64,000 nucleotides of DNA. Source: Muscardinus avellanarius (lineage: Eukaryota > Chordata > Mammalia > Rodentia > Gliridae). Location: contig OY726572.1 of the NCBI GenBank assembly GCA_963383645.1, forward strand, positions 22,412,792 to 22,476,791. Direction: 5' to 3'. Position numbers and translations under genes: made by a program. A model generated the notes under the pieces. It made no database searches. It saw nothing but the letters and a program-made list of their open reading frames with translations, and was not told the origin of the DNA. This document shows positions 54,853 through 64,000 of the stretch, piece by piece; the stretch's first letter is position 1; every line of letters starts with the position of its first letter.

Positions 54853-55059
54853 CCCGGCTTCATTCTATAACCATCACCATTAATACCATTCTTGGCTATA
54901 TACGCGACCATAAAAAATACCATATGCTGTTTGGTGAGTTATTAGGAGATGCTTTTATCCCATGGGTAGTACCCTAATGCTTTCTTGTCTCTTGCATTCA
55001 CTTGATATGATGCTTTTAAGAAGCTATCTTTTTGCATTTAGTCTGTTGAACCTAACTGC

Positions 55060-55500
55060 CACATGGGGTTCCATAACCACTCCATTTTTCTTTTCCTTCT
55101 TTGATAACAAACAGCCAAATGTCTTGGCTCACTTTGGAGAACATCCTTACAGCACTGCCAGATTGTCCTTCCAGAAAGTCTATGCCCGTTTAGAATCCCA
55201 CGAGCAGCGCTTAAGGATGCCCATTATCCCACAGTCCTGTCAACACTTTGCAGTATTTGAATTCATAGCTTTTCCAGTCTGTGCCATCTTGCTTTATTTG
55301 TATTTCTCTGATTGCTGGTAGGCTACTCATCATTACGTGCTTTTACCCATTTAGGCTTTCCCTGCTGTGATCACTTATTTATGATTTTTACCCATTTTTA
55401 CATTTGGCTCTTGTCCTGCTTATTTGCTGGAGTCTCATATAATTTCTTATTAATTTCTTATTTAAGTCTTTGCCATTATCTTCTTCCAATAAGTGACCTC
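55060..55500 (-). mobile_element. Old LINE-1 fragment
   Basis: Decayed antisense L1: ccagattgtccttccagaaa, tttgtatttctctgattgct, gtgcttttacccatttaggc, acttatttatgatttttacc. The order matches the antisense L1M 3' region; divergence is high. Confidence 0.5.
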
Positions 55501-55509
55501 TCTGTTCAT

Positions 55510-55910
55510 TTCTATGTCTATCTTTGAACAGAAATGTCTCTCTTTGAACAGAAATCCTTATTATTTATCCTACTCAAATTTTGTAAATTTCTGAAAAAAA
55601 AAATATTTGCCTTAAAGGTATGGAATAGAATGTTTAGACTAAGACCTTGGAGAACTCTAGAACCAACCTGATCTCTGAAACATTCAGAAGTCAAATCACA
55701 GGAGGCTAGCACTTAGCCATGGTCTCCACCAGCACTTGTGAATTGTGCTGGCTCTTTGGAATATCTTTTGTCATATACCTTGGGACAGGGTCATTCCAAA
55801 TGGTCAGATAAGTGCAGAAAGATATTAGTCATTAGATTGTAACTTAGTCCAAATTTTCATTCAGTGGGAAATTTGTGAAAATAAATATCTTATGATATTA
55901 TATAATAGTA
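55510..55910. other. No recognised feature
   Basis: Contains a tandem copy of ctttgaacagaaat near 55522-55555. Nothing else supportable. Confidence 0.35.
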
Positions 55911-55914
55911 GTGA

Positions 55915-56035
55915 CTGTAAGTTGTACTTTATCAAATGCTTAGTTGAATGCTTACTATGAACCCGTATGTCCTGAGAGCTATACATTTATTGTCTCATTC
56001 AGTCTCTCTACCAACCTGATGAGGTGTGACGGAAA
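55915..56035 (-). repeat. Possible MIR remnant
   Basis: atgcttactatgaacccgta, tttattgtctcattcagtct, ccaacctgatgaggtgtgac. Confidence 0.45.
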
Positions 56036-56148
56036 TATTTTGAATTTACCAAACTTCATTTTATTTTTCTCCCTTCTGAGCACACATAGAACTATACCTC
56101 CCAACCTCCTCAAGTTGGCCTAGCCCATGCATATAACTAGCTGCTTTG

Positions 56149-56190
56149 TTTCATTTTGTTTGTTTGTTTGTTTGTTTGTTTGTTTGTTTG
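56149..56190. repeat. (TTTG)n tract, SINE tail
   Basis: About nine TTTG units at the left (3') end of the antisense SINE that follows. Confidence 0.93.
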
Positions 56191-56390
56191 CAGTGCTGGG
56201 GATGGAACCCAGGGGCACTCTACCTCCAAGCTACACCCCTGGTCCTATTTTTTATTCTTTATTTTGAACAGGGTCTCACTGAGTTGCAGAGGGCCTCACT
56301 AAGTAGCTGAGGCTGTCTACAAACTGCGATCCTCTTGTCTCAGCCTCCCAAATGCTAGGGTTACAGGCGTGCGCCCCCACCACACCTGGC
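56191..56390 (-). mobile_element. Dimeric B1-ID SINE
   Basis: cagtgctggggatggaaccc, ctccaagctacacccctggt, agggcctcactaagtagctg, then the B1 unit to accacacctggc. Confidence 0.92.
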
Positions 56391-56472
56391 TTGTTTTGTT
56401 TTTAATCACTGACATGTGAGAGGAGTTGAGAGTGTCTCTTTCAAGTTGAGTTGGTAAAAGGCCTCTATTTTT

Positions 56473-56671
56473 TTTTTTTTTTTTTGTGGTGGCACTGGGG
56501 TTCCTGGAAGCCCTTCTACCTCCGGGCTACACTCCCAGACCTCTTTTTACATTTTATATTTGGAAACAGGGTCTCCTAAGCCAGCGCGTGCGGCTGGCTT
56601 CGAACCTGCGCGATCCTCCTGTCTCTGCCTCCCAAGCGCGGGGATTACAAGCGTGCGCCACCACGCCCGGC
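56473..56671 (-). mobile_element. Young hairpin-type B1-ID SINE, 17-bp TSD
   Basis: Poly(T), ggggttcctggaagcccttc, taagccagcgcgtgcggctg, gcgccaccacgcccggc. Perfect flanks aaaaggcctctattttt (56456-56472 and 56672-56688). Nearly identical to the copy at 45434-45636. Confidence 0.95.
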
Positions 56672-56869
56672 AAAAGGCCTCTATTTTTACCAAATTCTCT
56701 AGCCACTTTTTTTTTGGTCAACCTAGATCACTGAGTCAATGAAGGACAACTGCCAGGACAGTCTTTCCTGCATACAAGAGATTTTCCATTTTCCTTGAGC
56801 TTTTACTATGATAAGACACTGAGGTCTCTGGGAGGGGGATGACAGTTTGTTACTGTAGCATTGACTAAC

Positions 56870-56965
56870 CAACCTATCATAACAACTAAGTACTGTTATT
56901 ACCCCTGCTTCACAGATGAAGCCGCAGAGAGATTGATTTGCTCAACTTCCTCCCAAGTGTGATTC
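56870..56965 (-). repeat. MIR SINE remnant
   Basis: taagtactgttattacccct, gcttcacagatgaagccgca, gagagattgatttgctcaac. Confidence 0.65.
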
Positions 56966-57118
56966 CAGAGTAATCTACCATCTTAGCCTTCATGTAGTTC
57001 TTCCTGTGAAATTAGTATGATATTAAATTTAAGATGGATTAGATCTCAAACCTTTTTTAGAGTATAGTATAAAGCCAAGTAACTTTCCTTATTTCATTTA
57101 AATAGAAATTACTCAATC

Positions 57119-57121
<3 letters not shown>

Positions 57122-57159
<38 letters not shown>
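57122..57159. repeat. (TG)n microsatellite
   Basis: About 19 TG units. Confidence 0.97.
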
Positions 57160-57160
<1 letters not shown>

Positions 57161-57475
57161 TCAATGTGAGAGAGAGAAAGAGAAAGAGAGACATATAATA
57201 ATAGTAGACAAATATAAATTTATTTCTCCTTAAGGACACTAGAATAATTTGACTACTTCTGGGGGAGTGATTTTTTATCAACACTACAACTTTTAAAATA
57301 TTAAAGATTCTATTGCTGACTTTTTCAAATGGAGCAATTTGTTCAGGTTTTTCTATTCCATAGAAAAAAAATAAAAGAAATCTTTCATGTAGGACAGATG
57401 TTGAAGGTAAGAAAAATTTGAAGGCTGGAGGGGTATCTAGGCTAAAGGGCCTGCAGTGAGCCAGTGCACTCATCC
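57160..57475. other. No recognised feature
   Basis: AT-rich unique sequence. Confidence 0.4.
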
Positions 57476-57479
57476 TCCA

Positions 57480-57610
57480 GGTTCAGTTGAGCACCTTCTA
57501 CATGGCAGCCACTCTTCTGGGTCCTCCAAATATGTATCTGAACAGTGCAGACAAAAATCTGAGTCCTCATGATGCTCGTCGTCTAGCCAAGAGAGGAAAG
57601 GATGGGGCAG
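57480..57610 (-). repeat. L2-like remnant
   Basis: cagttgagcaccttctacat, ggcagccactcttctgggtc, aatctgagtcctcatgatgc. Confidence 0.45.
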
Positions 57611-57619
57611 GTATTGGCA

Positions 57620-58255
57620 AAGCTGCCTGGTTGTAATAGACAAGGTAAAGCTCAAACATAAATGGGAACCCTCAGGAACCTTGAATGGCAGCCTGAGGAA
57701 TTGTGTAATTCAGTAGGAAGTAGAGAGCCAGGAGACTCCTGAGGAGGGCTGACAGGCTCAGAGCATGGACTAAGACTCTAGCAGACAGTGGAATTCAGGA
57801 TTATTAGACCGCTAGTAGATGAGAATAACCAGAATTGTCCACATCTCCTCTGAGCCTTCGTTTCTCTGCAGAGCCCTTGATGGTGATAGGATGTCAGCGA
57901 TGATGTTGATGCTCAGCGCCCCCCTTGCCAAGGAACATGCTACTCGGCACATCTCTTCATCCAGAGGAAGGCATCTTTTGTCATTCCTCTGCCAGAGGTG
58001 GCATCTTTGTATAATTAGCAGATTTCTTATATACCTGCAGCAGCCCTTCTTAAGTGGCAGTGCTAGGATTTGCCTCCAGTCTTACCTGACGACAGGCAAC
58101 TCCCTGTGTAACTTTGTCACCGTCCCTTTAACAGTGCTATCTGCCACCCTCTTACAGTATTGTCTGCTATTATTTACACTTATTACAACAACCTTCCCCC
58201 ATGACTACTCCCAGGAAGGGGAGAAGGAAAGAAGAGGATCTCATGTTCCTTGTGT
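57620..58255. other. No recognised feature
   Basis: Unique; a 159-codon plus-strand frame (57819-58298) lacks domains and runs into a MIR. Confidence 0.4.
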
Positions 58256-58259
58256 GTGT

Positions 58260-58385
58260 TTACATGCCCAGCCAGTATTCAGTGACTGGCACGCATGATT
58301 TCATTTAATCTTTACAATCTCCCTGGGAGTTAGGTACTGTGACTTCTTGCTAGGTGGCAGAATTTCAGACTGCAAATCTGAGGAG
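58260..58385 (-). repeat. MIR SINE remnant
   Basis: gcatgatttcatttaatctt, gggagttaggtactgtgact, aggtggcagaatttcagact. Confidence 0.6.
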
Positions 58386-58389
58386 TTAA

Positions 58390-58884
58390 TCACTATGCTA
58401 GTATCTCTCCTGAATACTTAAGGATGAATTAGAAAATAAAACTGTTGCACCATTAAGAGTCAAATAAAACAACAACAATAAATGTTTAAAGCGACAAACT
58501 TTGAGGAAGTCAAGCCGTGACCTTGTCAGATAGGTGCTCCATGAATGTTTAATGTGGTTCCTAACATGTAAGCATTTTGAATCCCTGAGGAAAAGAAAAA
58601 TAAGATTAAATCAGAGGAGATTGTTAAACGGGGATTTCTGGATACTTCCAAGGGATTTTAAATTTGATGAGAGAGGCTGTTAGCCAGGTTTGATTTCCCT
58701 TCCTTTTCCATAATATAAGCATGTTGAGTTCACTGCTAATTGCAGTGTGTTTCTCTGTGATTTAAGATTTCTGCTGGTTTTGTTTTTGTTTTTGTTTTGT
58801 TTGTTTCTTTGCTTCACAAATGGAACAAAGAGAGAAGACATTTTTCCAGAGCGTGTGTCATCAATAAATGTGAGAGGGAAAATG

Positions 58885-58921
<37 letters not shown>

Positions 58922-60285
58922 ACACTTGTGAGAGAGCAGCTGATCACCTATAGCAGATCTCACTGGGGTAACAGAAAATGCTTACTAGCAGGTAGTTAGC
59001 TTCTAGCCCTGCCCTCTAGAGTTAACTCCTGGTGGAGAACATCTCGCCACAGTCAGAACTGACCTGCTGGGGGTGGAGGGATCCCAGTTTAAGATGTTGT
59101 GTCTATACCAGGCTGTTTATGAAGCATTTCCTTACTGGATGTTCCTATAAAAGAAAAAAAAGCTAGATTTTTACGTTTAATTTATAATTTCTATAGGAGA
59201 GAGGTTTTGAGAGTTTTAAAATTAGTTTAAATTAGCAGAAAATTTCTAAGCCCACTTTATACAACTTAGAATCAGAACCCGGGTGGGCGGCACGCCCTTG
59301 CCCAGTCATTCTCAGATCCAGAGAGGCCTCCGAGGCCCTGCCTCCTGAGCAGACTCTTCCTTTAGTGTACATTTCCTTCCATTCTGTTTCTTTATTTCGC
59401 TTGCTTTTTCTCTCTTGCATACCTGCTTGCGTGTTCCTGTTTCCTCCTATTCATCAAGCCTTTATGTAAGTTCTCAGGCAGTTATATTCTACTAAAAGTT
59501 TTAGCCGCTAAATATTTTCATAGGGTTTGGCAAACCTACCCGGAGGGCAGGGGCCCTGGCGCTGGCAAGTGGAGGGATGACGGGATAGCAAGTCCTAGTG
59601 TACCTGGCCGCTTTGGCGCCTAGTGAACCTGTGACCCTCTGCTCTTCAAGTGCCATTTCTCCTGGGAAACAGGAAGCAGGGGCAGATAGATCTGGTCATA
59701 ACTTGGTTCCGAGGCAGTCTTTGCTTCGATTGCTTAAAATATACAGTGAAGCTCAGTTAGATCTCAAGGCCCCTAACAAATTATTTGCAGTAATAAATTT
59801 GGATATCCTTGGGCAGTCAGTTGTGCACAGTTGCTGCCATTCTCCATGACTGCAGCTCAGAGGTCCTTCACTGGCTAAATGTGGGCAAGCTGGGTGTGCC
59901 CAGAGCAGGAAGCCAGCATCTCTCCTGGCCTCCTGGTGGGGGTGGGGTGAGGTGCTGATTGCTTTGTTTATCTCTGAGGTCCAGTTGTTTTCTATAGTAG
60001 CTGCCCAGGGTGGAGACAGTTGTGATTACCCATTAGCAATCTGCTAGGATTGGCATCCCACAAATTGTAGGTGGGAACTTTGCCAATAATAGAAACTCTG
60101 GACTTTAGCCTGACCTTCTGATTCCCTCTGGAAGGTGTGGCCTGGGGGAAAAGGGTTACCTGGATAAGGGTTTATAATAATTTCTAAGTTTCTGGTTACT
60201 GGATTAGAAGCATTGCCAACTGAGAAGAGGAGGGAAGGCCTGCCAGCTTCGGAGGACATGATGCGTACACTATCATGGAGTCGTC
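58390..60285. other. Unique sequence; no gene supported
   Basis: Contains (GT)n at 58889-58918. The stretches 58500-58780 and 59590-59860 are repeat-free with a balanced, enhancer-like composition, but nothing specific can be called. Confidence 0.35.
58889..58918. repeat. (GT)n microsatellite
   Basis: About 15 GT units. Confidence 0.97.
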
Positions 60286-60289
60286 GTCG

Positions 60290-60375
60290 TCACTTGACTC
60301 ATTAATCGTTCAGCACATATTCACTGATCGCCCATGTGTCAGACACTTGCCCAGCACCAAGGGTTCTCTATTCCT
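60290..60375 (-). repeat. L2-like remnant
   Basis: tcgttcagcacatattcact, gtgtcagacacttgcccagc. Confidence 0.4.
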
Positions 60376-60379
60376 CAAG

Positions 60380-61430
60380 GCCCTCCTGAAAAGTGTTTTG
60401 GTTTTTGTAGACATTGGCCTGCAATTATGGTTTCCTGCCCTTGGAGGCAGTGATTCTGTTGATCAGGTTGTATAACCCAACCCTAGGGATTGAACTATAG
60501 ACATGTTTTACCTGGGATGGAGATTTTAGTATGCTTTTCCTTTTTGGACATACAATTATTTAGCAAAATAATTTCAAATTTTAAGGCTAGATATGTATAT
60601 TTTAAAGTAATCTATGTAGGGAGAAACATAAAAGAAAACAATGACTAGGTATAATTAGACCTTTTCTGTTCTAATTGTTAACCTGTGTTGCCATTTCCAC
60701 TGTGTCTAAAAGAGAAACTCTCCATTCTCATTTTGCACTTCCTTCCTTAAACGTGGAAATCCCTGGACTTATATGGCTCACAAGCACTCTGGCTTCCCAT
60801 AAATCCTCCCTCTTTTTTTTTTTTTTTTTTTTTGTACTTAGCTTCTTGAACAAGAACAGCCTGTGAGGGCTGCTGGCTAGGGCAGAGCCTTCCTCCCTGG
60901 TTCTCCTCCTGGCTTCCCTGCCTCTTAGGAATTTAAGTGTACGGGACCTATTTCCTATGCCAGGAGGGAGCCCGGTCCTGTAGCTGCAAAGATCATTTAG
61001 AGACATGCTTCTGCTCTTGAGGTGCTCCCGGCCTGGGGAGGGAGACCAACATATAAAATAGGAGACCAGCACTGTGGAACGCAGTGTTTGAGTTAGGAGC
61101 ATAGTGCAGCAGTGCATGGAACGAGGTACTGTACGGGTAACTTCCTGGAAGGCGAGGGAGCGGCCGCCTGCAGACTCTGATCACGCGGAGCTGGATTAAC
61201 AGGCCTCAGAGCCTGGCAGGTGGCAAAGCTGGTGTCAGGAGATAGGCCTTCACCTTCTCAACCCAAGAAGAGAGCACGTGCCCAAAGCCTGTGTTCAGCG
61301 AGGCTTTTTTTTTTTAGATGAAAAAGAAAGAATTTTCCATTTTTCCTTTGAGAAAGACGGTACCTGTGTATGTGTGTGTCATAATATGCAAGAGAAAGAA
61401 GAGCAAAGCCAAGCAAGCTCTCTCCTCCTC
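60380..61430. other. Unique sequence; no gene supported
   Basis: Has poly(T) at 60812-60833. No defensible gene. The right end is a pyrimidine-rich stretch leading to a possible exon. Confidence 0.35.
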
Positions 61431-61434
61431 TCAG

Positions 61435-61506
61435 GCAAAGCCAGTAGAAGCTCCTGGATTAGGTGTTCCACGAGGCAGAAGTACAGCAGCAAAACTTAAC
61501 CGTTAA
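61435..61506 (+). CDS. Candidate terminal exon, unidentified
   Basis: Preceded by ctctctcctcctctcag, a strong 3' splice-site shape. The frame entering at the first base is open for 23 codons (AKPVEAPGLGVPRGRSTAAK...) and ends at TAA. Ala, Arg, Pro and Lys dominate. I recognise no family. No polyadenylation signal was located with confidence downstream. It could equally be a chance acceptor. Confidence 0.15.
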   Translation, partial: AKPVEAPGLGVPRGRSTAAKLNR

Positions 61507-61509
61507 ATA

Positions 61510-62000
61510 TACCGCAGGCCAGTCCCTCACAAATGAATCTTCTGAAGGATACGAGGAAAACATGCTTTCTCAGAGCAGTTTTGTGGAAATAATTATATTT
61601 CTTCTAAACATGACATTTTAAACATTTAACTAGAACACTTACCAGAAATTTTGGAACAGAGCTATAGAGAGAGATTTCATCCCCGTGTGATTCTCAGTTC
61701 TCCGTAGAAACGAGGGACGGTGGCAAAGGTAATTCAAATATTTTAAATCTGATTTCAGAATGAAAATCTATATGATTTGGGTTTCCAAATTTACCCTATA
61801 TACTTCTTGGATAATATTTTTAAAAGTCTGTATCCCCTGAGCAAACAGTAGCCAAAATTCTTAGAGGGGACACAGAATTTTCTTATAATTTCATGCTGAT
61901 CACCACAAAAAAAAAAAAAAAAAGAAAGAAAGGAAAGAAAAACAGACAGTCAGGTAACTTCTCGAAACTCCAAGAGATTGACTGCTGTCTTTACATTAAA
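61510..62000. other. No recognised feature
   Basis: AT-rich unique sequence with a poly(A) run at 61905-61921. Confidence 0.4.
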
Positions 62001-62012
62001 TTGATACTTAAA

Positions 62013-62200
62013 TTTTTTTTTTTTTTTTGTGGTACTGGGGTTCCTGGAAGCCCTTCTTCCTCCGGGCTACACTCCCAGACCTATTTTATATTTTTGAAAC
62101 AGGGTCTCTTACGCCAGCGCGGCTGGCTTCGAACCTGCGCGATCCTCCTGTCTCCGCCTCCCAAGCGCGGGGATTACAAGCGTGTGCCACCACGCCCGGC
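62013..62200 (-). mobile_element. Young hairpin-type B1-ID SINE
   Basis: Poly(T), gtactggggttcctggaagc, ggctacactcccagacctat, ccagcgcggctggcttcgaa, accacgcccggc. Near-identical flanks atacttaaattttt and atacttaaaaattttt suggest a target-site duplication. Confidence 0.93.
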
Positions 62201-62204
62201 CCAA

Positions 62205-62640
62205 TACTTAAAAATTTTTATTAAGGTTTTCAACTATATACAAAACCAGAGAATGTAATATAATTGATACCAAAATGTCCCTCTCCGTATTCAACCACAT
62301 TTGGTCACACCTGTCTGCTTATCCTTTCTTCCTTTCTTCATTCTTCCTCTTTTCCTTTTCCTTAGAGGGCTTACTAAAACCAATCACAGACATTTATCTC
62401 ATTTAAAATATTTCCATATGTATCTTTAAAAGGTCAGGAAATGTCACGTAACAAACACCATCGCCACACATGTAAAAGCTGCCATCCTTGATGCCATTTA
62501 GACTTGATCCACATGAGCTTGCAGTCAATAGTGTCTTATTGTCCTTTGCCCAATCTTTTAATATAAAACCATCTTATTTTTCTTCCTCATAAAATTGACT
62601 TGCTGAAGAAAACACTTGAGGTTGTATATAGAACACCAGC
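62205..62640 (-). mobile_element. Old LINE-1 3' UTR
   Basis: ttaaggttttcaactatata, aaaaccagagaatgtaatat, caaccacatttggtcacacc, aggtcaggaaatgtcacgta: antisense L1M 3' UTR order, decayed. Confidence 0.5.
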
Positions 62641-62799
62641 CCATATTCTCGTTAGTATTTAAGATACCTCTGTATCTTCCTGTATTTCTTGTGGATTGGA
62701 ATAGCTTGTGGTTGTTTTAAATCACATATTTGTATTTTTAGAAAATTTTAAGTCTGCAAACTTTATTTCAGTCATGTGACTTCTTTTATATTCTGTTTT

Positions 62800-62870
62800 T
62801 CAGCAAACATTCCAGTGTCTCCACTGTGTCGGGCACTGTTCTAGGTGCTGAATTTACTGGATTATACTTT
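62800..62870 (-). repeat. L2-like remnant
   Basis: ttccagtgtctccactgtgt, gggcactgttctaggtgctg. Confidence 0.45.
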
Positions 62871-62906
62871 GTTTTCCTTTCGTTCTAATAAAATTGAACA
62901 TTTTTT

Positions 62907-63084
62907 TAGTACTAGGGATTAAACCCAGAGCCTCATGCTTGATATGTAAGCACTCTACCACTGAGCTCCATCCCCAGTCCTTTTTTAAAATTTTTATTTT
63001 GAGACAAGCTGTAGCTAAGTTGCTCAGACTGGCCTTGAGCTTGTGATCTTCCTACCTTAGACTCCAAAGTAGGTGGGATTATAG
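62907..63084 (-). mobile_element. Old dimeric B1-ID SINE with full-length tRNA-like unit
   Basis: Antisense: tagtactagggattaaaccc, agagcctcatgcttgatatg, taagcactctaccactgagc, tccatccccagtcc, then a truncated B1 unit to aggtgggattatag. Unlike the common local copies it keeps the anticodon-side segment of the tRNA-like unit. Confidence 0.85.
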
Positions 63085-63400
63085 ATGAACATTTATTTTT
63101 TAATTTAAAAAGTTTTTAAATAAATAATACATTCTCATGGCTGAAAACATAAATTATAAAACAGATACAGTGATGTCTTTAACCCTTATCCCTCATCACA
63201 TCAAATCCCCAATAATTATATATTTAATTTCATAATGTCTTTTGAAATTTTCTTTCTATATTAACAACAAGAATATGTGTTCTGAAATTATTTGTATTTT
63301 ATTAATTCTGTTTTAACCCACATTTATTTGTGTTTATGTGTGTGGATGTTGTGTAATTCTGTGTAATTTTATTCACATATAGGCCCGTGTAACCACTATT
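63085..63400 (-). mobile_element. Possible old LINE-1 3' UTR
   Basis: aaaaagtttttaaataaata, atacattctcatggctgaaa, taacccttatccctcatcac resemble a decayed antisense L1 3' UTR. Confidence 0.4.
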
Positions 63401-63529
63401 TACCATAGGACTCCTTTGTGCTAACTTTTGTATTCGCATTATGTTTAGGTATTTCTCTTTTTCTCTGAAAAGCAATTAAAAATTGTACTGTGATATTGTG
63501 GGTTTTTTTTTTTTTTTTTTAGTTTTGGT

Positions 63530-64000
63530 TCCCGTATGATTATTGGTAGTGTATAGCAATATCATTGCTTTTTCTGTGTTAATCTTACACCCTACAACCT
63601 TACTGAACTGATATGTTTATAAGCTTTCCTTGTAGACTCCTTAGTCTTTCTGCATAGAAAGTAATGTCATATGCAGATAAGTAGTACAGTTTTAGGGTTG
63701 TTTTTCCCCCTTTTTTGGTCTATGTGCCTTGCATTTTCTTTTCTTGCCTTATTGCATTGGCTAAGCTGCTAATACTATTTTGAGAATAGTTGGCAAAAGA
63801 AAACATACCTGCCTTGTTTCCTGGTCCTAGGTAGAAAAACCATAAGATTATTATTGAGAAAGTTATTTAATATTCTTAGTTTGCTGGGATTTTTTAATCA
63901 TGGATGGTTGTAGATTTTAGGAAATGCTTTCTCTATAGCTATGGCTATGCCCATATGGTTTGGTAAATGAAATCTGTCTTATAATTCTTGCCTTCCTCCA
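63530..64000 (-). mobile_element. Old LINE-1 ORF2 (reverse-transcriptase region), runs off the window
   Basis: Antisense: acaccctacaaccttactga, tgtcatatgcagataagtag, ttttcttttcttgccttatt, gcattggctaagctgctaat, acatacctgccttgtttcct, tttttaatcatggatggttg. This is the familiar antisense order of the L1 reverse-transcriptase coding region, frame-disrupted. Confidence 0.75.

Noticed and set aside
54606..54977. A 123-codon ORF with a long Ser/Pro run
   Set aside because: The run is the polypyrimidine tract in translation.
55060..55321. A 119-codon plus-strand ORF resembling a membrane protein
   Set aside because: It lies over antisense old L1; hydrophobicity comes from T-rich sequence.
1..64000. 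CRISPR array, prokaryotic operon or ribosomal RNA
   Set aside because: No regularly spaced identical repeats with unique spacers, no dense coding and no rRNA landmarks; the window is plainly mammalian.

Overview
This is mammalian nuclear DNA and looks like intronic or intergenic sequence. It is AT-rich and crowded with LINE-1, SINE, MaLR-LTR, hAT and MIR/L2 remnants and many CA/TG microsatellites. I could recognise no host protein-coding gene. The commonest repeat is a dimeric SINE: a B1 (7SL-derived) unit followed by an ID-like, tRNA-derived unit. That layout (B1-dID type) is typical of squirrel-related rodents and some other non-murid rodents such as beaver. I therefore infer a non-murid rodent, but cannot fix the species by reading. 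Repeat family names are assigned from memory of consensus sequences, so subfamily calls are approximate.

Layout. 1-2.7 kb: an L1 3' end, a MIR, and a hAT remnant split by a nested pile of SINEs. 3.1-6.7 kb: an old antisense L1 interrupted by a 2.8-kb younger L1 that has its complete 5' end, an open ORF1 and its tail but lacks most of ORF2; a 15-bp target-site duplication flanks it. 7-12.8 kb: a SINE-rich stretch. 13-16.5 kb: mostly unique. 16.57-17.51 kb: a twin-primed (5'-inverted) L1 with a 17-bp duplication. 18-29.5 kb: sparse repeats, one 5'-inverted SINE, one MLT1-like LTR and one possible exon. 30.3-31.9 kb: old L1 fragments. 33.4-41 kb: SINEs and MaLR-type LTRs. 42.3-44.8 kb: an old sense L1 carrying four later insertions. 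45.3-47.5 kb: young SINEs, including a head-to-head inverted pair, beside an unassigned ORF. 48-56 kb: an L1 3' end, unique sequence with candidate conserved non-coding DNA, pyrimidine tracts and an old L1. 56-62 kb: two young SINEs and unique sequence. 62.2-64 kb: antisense L1 fragments running off the window.

No operon-like or pathway logic is visible. The functional content is retrotransposon biology: one potentially translatable L1 ORF1, an L1 promoter region, two generations of SINE and several datable integration events. Three weak host-coding hints (111-bp and 72-bp exon-like stretches, and a 183-codon ORF) are given at low confidence.
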